The notes below the pieces were generated by a model. The model was given only the letters and a program-made list of their open reading frames with translations, was not told the origin of the DNA and did no database searches. Both the position numbers and the translations under genes were made by a program. Positions 10,437 to 18,604 of a stretch of 64,000 nucleotides of DNA are shown piece after piece. The stretch's first letter is position 1. Each line of letters begins with the position of its first letter. The stretch is from Rhodococcus sp. (in: high G+C Gram-positive bacteria) (lineage in GTDB: Bacteria > Actinomycetota > Actinomycetes > Mycobacteriales > Mycobacteriaceae), in assembly GCA_012514505.1 (NCBI GenBank), contig JAAZAD010000512.1:1-64000 (forward strand). Reading direction: 5' to 3'.

Positions 10437-10491
10437 GCCCCGGACCGATTTTTCCAAGACCCCGCCATAGTTGAGGCGGACAGTGGGACGT

Positions 10492-10887
10492 ATGAACACA
10501 ACGAATGCACACACTGTTGTCTGGCCCACCTTCACTTACGCGGATGCGCGTGGTGCGATCCGGTTCCTCGTCGACACCCTCGGATTCGTGGAGAAGGCGG
10601 TGTACGGGGAGGGGGATCGGGTCGATCACGCGGAACTCGCCTGGCCGGGTGGCGGCGCGATCATGCTCGGCTCGAAACGCCCGGACTCGGTGATCGGCGA
10701 CCTCCCCGCCGGTGTCGGCTCGGTCTATATCGTGATCGACAATCCAGACGAACTGTACGAACGGGTGGTGGCAGCAGGCGCCACCATCGCGCAGGGGCTA
10801 CGGGACGAGGATTACGGATCGCGGGGCTTCACCTGTCGTGATCCCGAAGGTGTGTTCTGGAACTTCGGGACGTACCCGGGCGCCTGA
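10492..10887 (+). CDS. VOC (glyoxalase/bleomycin resistance-like) family protein
   Basis: MNTTNAHTVVWPTFTYADARGAIRFLVDTLGFVEKAVYGEGD...DYGSRGFTCRDPEGVFWNFGTYPGA. Confidence 0.88.
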   Translation: MNTTNAHTVVWPTFTYADARGAIRFLVDTLGFVEKAVYGEGDRVDHAELAWPGGGAIMLGSKRPDSVIGDLPAGVGSVYIVIDNPDELYERVVAAGATIAQGLRDEDYGSRGFTCRDPEGVFWNFGTYPGA

Positions 10888-10908
10888 AGTCTCAGGTCCA
10901 CCCAGATC

Positions 10909-11955
10909 TCAGGCCACCCAGTGCGATGTGGGGACGACCTCGTCCGGCTTCGGAGGCTGCGGCGGCGTGCCTGCTCCGAACGGGTGCCCGCCGAGCTTCT
11001 CTCGTCCGTGGGGTTCGAGCCAGTTCTTCAGATCCGGCCCCTTGGGGATGATCCCGGTGGGATTCACGTCGCGGTGGACCACGTAGTAGTGGGCCTTGAT
11101 GTGCGTGAAATCGATGGTGTCGCCGAACCCCGGCGTCTGGAACAGGTCGCGCGCGTACGCCCACAGCACCGGCATCTCGGAGAGCTTGCTGCGGTTGCAC
11201 TTGAAGTGACCGTGATAGACGGCATCGAACCGTGCGAGGGTCGTGAACAGTCGTACGTCGGCCTCGGTGATGGTGTCGCCCACCAGGAATCGCTGCGTGG
11301 CCAGGCGCTCGGTCAACCAGTCGAGACGCGAGAACAGGCGATCGTAGGCCTTGTCGTACGACTCCTGTGATCCGGCGAAACCACAGCGGTACACGCCGTT
11401 GTTGACGTCACGGAACACCAGATCGGCAACCTCGTCGATCTCTCCGCGACGATCTTCCGGATAGAGGTCGGGGGCGCCGTCGCGGTGATACTGCTTCCAC
11501 TCCGTCGACAGGTCCAACGTCATCTGCGGATAGTTGTTCGTGACGACCTGTCCAGTGGGGACGTCGACGATCGCGGGAACCGTGATACCCCGCGGGTACT
11601 CCGGGTCTCGGGCGAAGTAGGCATCCTGGATGCGCGGGATCTTCAGGACCGGATCGACCCCACCCGGATCCAGATCGAAGGTCCAGCTCCGCTGGTCGTG
11701 GGTGGGGCCGCAAACACCCATCGACAGAACGTCTTCGAGACCGAGCAGGCGGCGGACGATGATTGCTCGGTTGGCCCAGGGGCATGCGCGTGCCACGACG
11801 AGGCGATAGCGGTTCGGCTCGACCGAGTAGCCGTCACGGCCGTCTGCGGTGATCCGGGTTTCGATGTAGTTCGTGTCCCTCTTGAACTCCGCGCCGGGCT
11901 CGACGTAGGTGCCTTGCTGGGTGGAATCGCCATCCTGGGGAGCGGTGTCGGTCAT
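10909..11955 (-). CDS. Glutathione S-transferase C-terminal family / glutathionyl-hydroquinone reductase-like protein
   Basis: ACPWANRAIIVRRLLGLED...GITVPAIVDVPTGQVVTNNYPQMTLDLSTEW...VNNGVYRCGFAGSQESYDKAYDRLF...FDAVYHGHFKCN, matching the YqjG/ECM4 family. Confidence 0.88.
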   Translation of the reverse strand: MTDTAPQDGDSTQQGTYVEPGAEFKRDTNYIETRITADGRDGYSVEPNRYRLVVARACPWANRAIIVRRLLGLEDVLSMGVCGPTHDQRSWTFDLDPGGVDPVLKIPRIQDAYFARDPEYPRGITVPAIVDVPTGQVVTNNYPQMTLDLSTEWKQYHRDGAPDLYPEDRRGEIDEVADLVFRDVNNGVYRCGFAGSQESYDKAYDRLFSRLDWLTERLATQRFLVGDTITEADVRLFTTLARFDAVYHGHFKCNRSKLSEMPVLWAYARDLFQTPGFGDTIDFTHIKAHYYVVHRDVNPTGIIPKGPDLKNWLEPHGREKLGGHPFGAGTPPQPPKPDEVVPTSHWVA

Positions 11956-11997
11956 GGTCCATCATCTCCGTCTGCCGTCGGCCGTCTGGCAGGGAGC

Positions 11998-12711
11998 CTA
12001 CTCCGTATGTGGTTGAACGTTCACGGACGTATGGATTCCGGTTTCGCTGTAGCCGAGGCTGCGCGCCAGGGCGCGAGCCGCGAAATTGTCTCGGTGCACG
12101 CGGAATTGGGGAACGAGACCGCTGTCGAGGGCGTCCTCCGTGGCGATGCGGCCGATGATGGATGCGAAGCCCTTGCGACGCTGATCGGGTGCCGTCAGCA
12201 CGCCGACATCGGCTACGAACCCCTCGAATTCGGAGTATCCCGCTGTGGCAATCGGTGTCTCGTCGTCTGTGAGGAGGGTGAACACCGTCTCGCGGTGGCC
12301 CAGTGCGGATTCGGTGACATCGTCGGGAGGGCACAGGCCTGCGAGGGTGCGGGAATGAGCCGGGTCGCTCGACACCAGCGGCTGTTCGTCGTCGGGATGG
12401 GGAGACGACTCGGTGTAGTCGGAGGTGAACAGCAGTACCTCGGAGCCCGTGCACCGAGCGGACGGGTCATTGGTGAGGGTGAGGAGTGCCGCGGGGTCGG
12501 CGAGGTCCTCGAGATTTTCGTCATCGACCGTCTCGATCAACTCTGCCGGCCCGATGAGAGTGCAGACGTCGCCGAGACGAAGGAACGAGAGGATGCGCCT
12601 TGCCGGGGCGGGGTTCGCGGCCCGCACGCCCGAGGTCGTCAGCGCGTCGTCGTCGAGTCCGAGGGCGCGTGCCCAGGCGAGGCGCGCGATGGCGAGTTGG
12701 TGCGGTTCCAT
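11998..12711 (-). CDS. GNAT family N-acetyltransferase
   Basis: MEPHQLAIARLAWARALGLDDDALTTSG...VGVLTAPDQRRKGFASIIGRIATEDALDSGLVPQFRVHRDNFAARALARSLGYSETGIHTSVNV. Confidence 0.8.
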   Translation of the reverse strand: MEPHQLAIARLAWARALGLDDDALTTSGVRAANPAPARRILSFLRLGDVCTLIGPAELIETVDDENLEDLADPAALLTLTNDPSARCTGSEVLLFTSDYTESSPHPDDEQPLVSSDPAHSRTLAGLCPPDDVTESALGHRETVFTLLTDDETPIATAGYSEFEGFVADVGVLTAPDQRRKGFASIIGRIATEDALDSGLVPQFRVHRDNFAARALARSLGYSETGIHTSVNVQPHTE

Positions 12712-12788
12712 GCATCCACGGTAACGACGGCGTTCACGGTATCGACGAGGCGAGGTGATCCGCATTGCCGGGCCAGCCGCACGAGCGT

Positions 12789-12806
12789 ATAGTCCGACTG
12801 GACTAT
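12789..12806. promoter_or_regulatory. Candidate PadR operator (inverted repeat ATAGTCC-GACT-GGACTAT)
   Basis: Perfect 7-bp arms around a 4-bp spacer, 30 bp upstream of the PadR-family ATG. Confidence 0.55.
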
Positions 12807-12836
12807 TTCGGATGGAATAGCCGTTCAGGAGGTGGG

Positions 12837-13511
12837 ATGAGCACTGGGACCGATGGGGGAGCGGCAGCTCTGACTCCGCTGGCTCTGACGGTCCTCGGAC
12901 TGCTCGGTGAACGCCCTATGCATCCGTACGAGATGTATCAACTGGCCCAGTTCCGGCGTGGTGATCGTCTCGTGAAGATTCGGCGCGGTTCGCTCTATCA
13001 CGCGGTCGACAGGCTCGAGCGAGATGCATTCGTGCGGATCGTCGGGACGGATCGCGACGGGAAGCGCCCCGAGCGCACCACATACGACATCACCGAAGCG
13101 GGCCGAGACGCACTCGAGGCCGCGCTCCGCGAGATGCTCCGGTCACCGATCAACGAGTACCCGCGATTCCCTGTTGCCTTGGCCGAAGCGCACAACCTTC
13201 CGGTCGACGTCGTCGTCGGATTGTTGCGCCGGCGCATCGACGCATTGACCGCCGAGATCGAGGCGGTGTCCGAGACGTGGAAACTCGCGGACGAGGCGAA
13301 CCTGCCCCGAATCTTCAGGTTCGGCGACGAGTACCTGCAGGTTCTCGCACGCGCAGAGCGTGACTGGCTCATGGACCTGACCGAAGAGTTGGCGTCGGGG
13401 AAAACTCCCTGGCTATCTCCCGAACTTGTCGACAAAATAGCGGAATCGGTTCGCTTCAGGGGTGAACACGAGAGCAACCGATCCGTCACGCGAGCAGGGG
13501 GCACCACATGA
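12837..13511 (+). CDS. PadR family transcriptional regulator
   Basis: LTPLALTVLGLLGERPMHPYEMYQLAQFRRGDRLVKIRRGSLYHAVDRLERDAFVRIVGTDRDGKRPERTTYDITEAGRDAL. Confidence 0.92.
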   Translation: MSTGTDGGAAALTPLALTVLGLLGERPMHPYEMYQLAQFRRGDRLVKIRRGSLYHAVDRLERDAFVRIVGTDRDGKRPERTTYDITEAGRDALEAALREMLRSPINEYPRFPVALAEAHNLPVDVVVGLLRRRIDALTAEIEAVSETWKLADEANLPRIFRFGDEYLQVLARAERDWLMDLTEELASGKTPWLSPELVDKIAESVRFRGEHESNRSVTRAGGTT

Positions 13512-15058
13512 CAACCAGCAGTGCGCAATCGGAACAGATGACCGAACGCAATCCGTGGCCGGCATTGTGGGCGCTGGTCATCGGATTCTTCATGATCCTC
13601 GTGGACAGCACGATCGTCGCCGTGGCCAATCCGGCGATCATGTCGGACCTGCAGACCGACATCAACAGTGTCGTGTGGGTGACGAGCGCATACCTTCTCG
13701 CTTACGCCGTGCCGTTGCTCGTCACGGGCAGGCTCGGTGACCGCTTCGGCCCGAAGAACGTCTACCTGATCGGACTGGTGCTCTTCACCGGCGCATCGTT
13801 GTGGTGCGGTCTGTCCGGGACGGTCACCATGCTGATCGTCGCCAGAGTGTTCCAGGGCTTCGGTGCGGCATTGATGACTCCGCACACCATGGCGGTCATC
13901 ACCCGCACGTTCCCGCCCGACCGTCGCGGTACGGCGATGGGCCTGTGGGGTGCGGTGGCCGGTGTCGCGACCCTGGTCGGACCGCTGGCCGGCGGTCTTC
14001 TCGTGGACAGCCTCGGATGGGAATGGATCTTCATCGTCAACGTCCCCGTCGGTGTGATCGCCTTCGTCATGGCCTGGCGGCTGGTCCCGGCACTGCCCAC
14101 GAACTCTCACAAATTCGATATTCCGGGTGTGATCCTGAGCGCCGCGGGCATGTTCTTCCTGGTGTTCGGAATCCAGGAGGGAAGTACCTACGACTGGTCG
14201 GGTCTCGTCCTGGCATCGATCGCGGCCGGACTGGTGATCCTCGGTGTATTCGTCTGGTACCAGTCGTGGAACCGAAACGAACCGTTGGTGCCCTTGAGTC
14301 TGTTCTCGGACCGCAACTTCTCACTTGCGAACCTGGCGATCATGTCGATGGGCTTCGCGATCACCGCGATGGTTCTGCCGCTGATGTTCTACACGCAGGC
14401 CGTGCGGGGTATGTCGCCCACCACGTCGGCGTTGCTGCTCATTCCGATGGCGGTCCTGACCGGTGTGTTCGCGCCCTTCGTCGGCAGGCTGGTCGACCGC
14501 ACCCACCCGCGGTACATCGCCGGAACGGGCTTCCTGCTTTTCGCGATTGCATTGGGCTGGCTGGCGACGGTGATGACCCCGCAGGCGCAGGTGTGGGAAC
14601 TCTTGTTGCCCATCGGACTGATCGGCTTTGCCAACGCCTGTATCTGGTCTCCGCTGGCCGCCACCGCCACGCACAACCTCGAGCCACAGAAGGCGGGTGC
14701 GGGCGCCGGTGTCTACAACACCACTCGTCAGGCTGGTGCCGTCCTGGGCAGTGCCGCGATGGGAGCTCTCATCACGGCGCGACTGGCGGCCGGTGGCGTC
14801 GATGGCGGCGGCGAGGAATCGACGATCAGGCAGCTCCCGGAGTTCGTGCGTGAACCGTTCAGTACCGCCATGTCCGAATCCATGTGGTTGCCGGCAGCGG
14901 TGTTGGTCGTCGGGTTCGTCTGTGCGGTGTGCTTTGCCCGGCCGGTCCGGGCGACTCACCCGGCTAGGACCGACCCGAATCAGGCAGCCGACCCGAATCA
15001 GGAAGCCGACCCGGATCAGGAAGCCGATACGAATCAGGAAAGAGCACTGCAGGATTGA
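13508..15058 (+). CDS. MFS transporter, DHA2 / EmrB-QacA type drug efflux
   Basis: LWALVIGFFMILVDSTIVAVANPAIMSDLQTDINSVVWVTSAYLLAYAVPLLVTGRLGDRFGPKNVYLIGL...; 4-bp overlap with the padR stop. Confidence 0.93.
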   Translation: MTTSSAQSEQMTERNPWPALWALVIGFFMILVDSTIVAVANPAIMSDLQTDINSVVWVTSAYLLAYAVPLLVTGRLGDRFGPKNVYLIGLVLFTGASLWCGLSGTVTMLIVARVFQGFGAALMTPHTMAVITRTFPPDRRGTAMGLWGAVAGVATLVGPLAGGLLVDSLGWEWIFIVNVPVGVIAFVMAWRLVPALPTNSHKFDIPGVILSAAGMFFLVFGIQEGSTYDWSGLVLASIAAGLVILGVFVWYQSWNRNEPLVPLSLFSDRNFSLANLAIMSMGFAITAMVLPLMFYTQAVRGMSPTTSALLLIPMAVLTGVFAPFVGRLVDRTHPRYIAGTGFLLFAIALGWLATVMTPQAQVWELLLPIGLIGFANACIWSPLAATATHNLEPQKAGAGAGVYNTTRQAGAVLGSAAMGALITARLAAGGVDGGGEESTIRQLPEFVREPFSTAMSESMWLPAAVLVVGFVCAVCFARPVRATHPARTDPNQAADPNQEADPDQEADTNQERALQD

Positions 15059-16397
15059 GGAAGTTCTCGGGGTCGAAGGCACGCTTGAGCGTCCACATCG
15101 CCGCGATGTCCGCGCGCGTCAACGAGAGATCGAGATAGTTTCGTTTGAGCGTGCCCACCCCGTGTTCGGAACTGACGTTCCCGCGGTGCTTCCGCACGAG
15201 ATCGAGGATCGCCGGGTAGAGGGCTGCGTCGTCGGGGCAGCGCAACACGTTGAAATGGATGTTGCCTTCGGCGAGGTGGCCGAAGAGGACGGGGATCGCG
15301 TCGGGGACGAGGTCGTTCACCACCGCCACCGCTTCGTGGGTGAAGTCGGCCAAGGTGTCAGGCGGTAGTGCTGCATCGAACTTGACGGGCGGCCCGAACA
15401 GTCCGACGAGGTCCGCGAACACTTCTCGGGCTGCCCAGACACGCTGACGTCCGGCCGTGTCGATACCGACGGCAGGTTCTCCGCGAACAGCGCACTGCGA
15501 CAGTGCGGCTGCCAGTTCATCGGTGCGATCGTGGTTGCCGGAGAACTCCACCAGGACGTACCACGGGTGCCCGGTGGGCACCTCGGCGCCGAGGTGATCG
15601 CGAGCGAGTTGTAAACCTCGGCCGTCGATCAGCTCGAGTGCGTCCACTCCGTCCGAGGCCAGCACGGTGCGGCCGGCCGCGATCGCGTCCTCGAGAGATC
15701 CGAATCCGGCCAGGGCACACACCCGACGCGGGGGTTCGGGCCGTAGTCGCAGGTCGACGGCCGTCACGACACCCAGGGTGCCTTCACTGCCGCTCCACAG
15801 CGACAGCAGGTCGTATCCGGTGTTGTCCGCACGCACCTGCGGGTGACGCCGAACGATCGTGCCGTTCGGAAGGACGACCTCGAGTCCAGTCACTTGGGCG
15901 GACATGTTGCCGTAGCGCACCGTGTGGAGACCGCCGGCGTTTGTCGCCACCATCCCCCCGACGGTCGCCGAATCGCGGGAGGCGATGTCGACTCCGAACA
16001 GCAACCCGGCATCGGTCGCGAGTTCGTGCAGACGTGCGAGGGTGACACCCGCACCAACGGTTACCCGCAGTTCGTCGCGGTCCACCTCGCCGATGTCGAC
16101 GAGACGGTCTGTGGACAGGAGGATGTCGTCGTGCTCGGGCACGGTTCCTGCCACGAGACCCGTACGTCCGCCCTGAATCGTGACCTTGACGCCGCGCTCA
16201 CGGCAGACTGTCAAGATCGCCGATACCTCGGCCGCATCGGCGGGCCGCACGCGTGCGCTCGCCCGGCCGGACCAACGGCCGGTGTGGTCGGTCGCAAGAG
16301 ATGCCAGGACGTCCGGATCAGTGATCACATGACCTTCGCCGACGACGGCGACCAGCGCGTCGTAGACGTCTGGCGCGCAGGTGCCGTCGTTGGTCAT
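14964..16397 (-). CDS. FAD-binding oxidase (glycolate oxidase GlcD / D-lactate dehydrogenase-like)
   Basis: VTIQGGRTGLVAGTVPEHDDILLSTDRLV...DSATVGGMVATNAGGLHTVRYGNMSAQVTGLEVVLPNGTIVRR...SSEHGVGTLKRNYLDLSL...KRAFDPENFLNP. Confidence 0.92.
   Translation of the reverse strand: MTNDGTCAPDVYDALVAVVGEGHVITDPDVLASLATDHTGRWSGRASARVRPADAAEVSAILTVCRERGVKVTIQGGRTGLVAGTVPEHDDILLSTDRLVDIGEVDRDELRVTVGAGVTLARLHELATDAGLLFGVDIASRDSATVGGMVATNAGGLHTVRYGNMSAQVTGLEVVLPNGTIVRRHPQVRADNTGYDLLSLWSGSEGTLGVVTAVDLRLRPEPPRRVCALAGFGSLEDAIAAGRTVLASDGVDALELIDGRGLQLARDHLGAEVPTGHPWYVLVEFSGNHDRTDELAAALSQCAVRGEPAVGIDTAGRQRVWAAREVFADLVGLFGPPVKFDAALPPDTLADFTHEAVAVVNDLVPDAIPVLFGHLAEGNIHFNVLRCPDDAALYPAILDLVRKHRGNVSSEHGVGTLKRNYLDLSLTRADIAAMWTLKRAFDPENFLNPAVLFPDSYRLPDPGRLPDSGRLPDSGRS
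14972..15040. repeat. 18-bp tandem repeat, about 4 copies (GACCCGAATCAGGAAGCC)
   Basis: Units 14972-14989, 14990-15007, 15008-15025, 15026-15040 (partial); encodes (ADPNQE)n on + and (SGRLPD)n on -. Confidence 0.9.
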
Positions 16398-16438
16398 AGT
16401 CCCGATCGTAAGCCCGCATCGTGTGGCACTCTTCAACC

Positions 16439-17254
16439 ATGGACGAGCCCAGCACGAGTAAGCCTTCCGGTCAGCCCACCCGTCTCGAGCGGACCACGAC
16501 CGACGCAGGCGCAGAGGTGGCGATCCTGACGTTCGCGCACGGTCCGCTCAACCTGTTCGACGCCGACATGTTCGCCTCCGTTCAGGCGCGAATTGCCGAG
16601 CTGACCGCGCACCCACCCCGTGCGGTGCTCTTGCGGGCCGAGGGCAAGGTCGTGTCCGCGGGCGTCGATGTCAACGTGTTCGCCGGCCTGAATGCGGAGC
16701 AGGGCACCCAGTTGTGGGAGGAACTCTTCGCCGAGGTATGCCACCGGATCGAAGCCCTGCCCTGCCCGGTGGTGTATTCCGCACACGGGCTCACCCTCAC
16801 CGCCGCATTCGAGATTGCCCTGTCGTGCGACATCATCCTGGCGGCCCCCAAAGCGAAGTTCGGTCTGGTCGAAACGGTGGTCGGGCTGACGCCGTCGATG
16901 GGCGGGCCGCAGCGACTCGCCGAGCGGGCAGGTTCGGGGCGGGCGCGCGAGTTGGTGATGACCGGGGATCTCTACGACGCTGCCACGATGCACTCCTGGG
17001 GTGTGGTCAATGCCGTGCACGACGACGTGGATGCCGCCGCACGTGCCCTCGCCGACCGGTTGGCAGACGGCCCGACGAAGGCGCACGCCTCAACCAAAAC
17101 GATCGTGGAGGCGTGGCGATCCGGAGGTGTAGCGCATGCCGATTCCGTGACCCCGACCGTATCCGGGGACCTGTTCGAGACGGAAGATCTCAAAGGAGCG
17201 GTTCGCAGCTTCCTCGATGTCGGACCGGGCAAGGCAACGTACACAGGCAAATGA
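16439..17254 (+). CDS. Enoyl-CoA hydratase/isomerase family protein
   Basis: AILTFAHGPLNLFDADMFASVQARIAEL...VVSAGVDVNVFAGL...ALSCDIILAAPKAKFGLVETVVGLTPSMGGPQRLAERAGSGRARELVMTGDLYDA. Confidence 0.9.
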   Translation: MDEPSTSKPSGQPTRLERTTTDAGAEVAILTFAHGPLNLFDADMFASVQARIAELTAHPPRAVLLRAEGKVVSAGVDVNVFAGLNAEQGTQLWEELFAEVCHRIEALPCPVVYSAHGLTLTAAFEIALSCDIILAAPKAKFGLVETVVGLTPSMGGPQRLAERAGSGRARELVMTGDLYDAATMHSWGVVNAVHDDVDAAARALADRLADGPTKAHASTKTIVEAWRSGGVAHADSVTPTVSGDLFETEDLKGAVRSFLDVGPGKATYTGK

Positions 17255-17307
17255 GGTACACAGGCAAGTGAGGTACGCAGGCAGGTGACCTACACAGGCA
17301 GGTCGAG
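17240..17307. repeat. 17-bp imperfect tandem repeat, 4 copies (TACACAGGCAAGTGAGG)
   Basis: TACACAGGCAAATGAGG / TACACAGGCAAGTGAGG / TACGCAGGCAGGTGACC / TACACAGGCAGGTCGAG. The first copy contains the stop codon of the enoyl-CoA hydratase gene. Confidence 0.85.
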
Positions 17308-17410
17308 TGATCTGTCCGGATCGGTTCAGCGCCGCACTGTGCCCGGAGTGAGACGAATTGTGACCTGCGTCATATAGTCTTCGGTACTCATCGTGTGTGC
17401 GGAGGTGCGG

Positions 17411-18604
17411 ATGTCGTCATCGTTGGTGGAGTATCCGAGCAGTCGGCGGTTCTTCGGCGACGGCGCGATGGTGCGCGGACGCGATGGGTTGTTGCGGTAC
17501 GGAAGTCTCGAGCCGTCGCTCTCGGAATTGCTGGATGTCGCGGTGCACCGCTACGCGGATCGGGTTGCGGTGGAGGAACTCGATGGCAGGGCAGTGACCT
17601 ACGCAGGGCTGTGGCAGTCCGCGGCGCAGGTTGCGGGTGGCCTGAAAGCGCACGGTGTCGAGATCGGTGATCGCGTTGCCGTCCGGCAGCCCGTGGGGGT
17701 GCGCTGGGTGGAAGCGTTCCTCGGCGTCGTCCTCGCGGGCGGTGTGCCGGTCATGGTGGATCCGGCCTGGGATCGGCGCCGCATCGGGCAGGTGGAGGCG
17801 GACAGTGGATCGGTGTTCACCTTGGCCGCGGACCTCCCCGAGGATGTCTCGTTCATCGATGACGGTGCCGGCCCGGACGAGATGGCGCTACTTGCGTACA
17901 CATTCGATACAGGTTCCGTCACGGGCGTCGAACTCACCAACGAGAACTTGCTGTCGAGCATCGAATCCGTCGTGCACCTGTGGGGTTTCGGCACCGCGGG
18001 AATCCGGAATCTTCTGGTCGACCCCGATCTGCAGAGGGTGAGCTCGGTCGTCGAATTGCTGTCCACGCTGGTGATCGGTGGAACGGCGATCCTCACCACG
18101 AGTACCGAAGTGCAGTCTTGGTGGTCGAGCGGGGCAGACGTCCTCACAACGACGTCGGATACCTTGCTGACTGCCCTCGAATCGCATGACGTCACCGACT
18201 TCGGCCGTCGCGCAGTGCGGTGGATCGACTACGGCGGCAGTAGCGCGGTCGCAGAGGACACGAAGATCCTGCGTGAGGCATTTCCCGCAGCGAAACATTT
18301 CGCAGGCTGGGGGAGGACCGAGACCTGTGGGGTCGGCTTGGTGTTACCCGACGAATGCGGCCTCAGTCATGCCGACAGCGTCGGAATTGCGTTCGGCGGA
18401 ATGGAAGTGGCTCTGCACGGGCGAGATGCCGAACGGGGCCGTGGTGAGCTGCTCTGCCGAGGTCCGGGTGTGGCCCGCGGTTACTGGAACCGGCCGGAAC
18501 AGACCGCGAAGGCCTTCACCGGAGGGTGGTTTCACACCGGTGATTCCGCCTCGATCGACGGTGACGGGTTCGTACGGATCACGACAGGGGAGGCAGTCGC
18601 ATGA
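17411..18604 (+). CDS. AMP-binding (ANL superfamily) protein, C-terminally truncated and likely catalytically degenerate
   Basis: N-terminal ANL fold (VTYAGLWQSAAQVAGGLKAHGVEIGDRVAV..., HFAGWGRTETCGVG, GVARGYWNRPEQTAKAFTGGWFHTGDSASIDGDGFVRITTGEAVA*). The A3 P-loop position reads YTFDTGSVTGVE, and the C-terminal lid domain is missing. Confidence 0.8.
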   Translation: MSSSLVEYPSSRRFFGDGAMVRGRDGLLRYGSLEPSLSELLDVAVHRYADRVAVEELDGRAVTYAGLWQSAAQVAGGLKAHGVEIGDRVAVRQPVGVRWVEAFLGVVLAGGVPVMVDPAWDRRRIGQVEADSGSVFTLAADLPEDVSFIDDGAGPDEMALLAYTFDTGSVTGVELTNENLLSSIESVVHLWGFGTAGIRNLLVDPDLQRVSSVVELLSTLVIGGTAILTTSTEVQSWWSSGADVLTTTSDTLLTALESHDVTDFGRRAVRWIDYGGSSAVAEDTKILREAFPAAKHFAGWGRTETCGVGLVLPDECGLSHADSVGIAFGGMEVALHGRDAERGRGELLCRGPGVARGYWNRPEQTAKAFTGGWFHTGDSASIDGDGFVRITTGEAVA

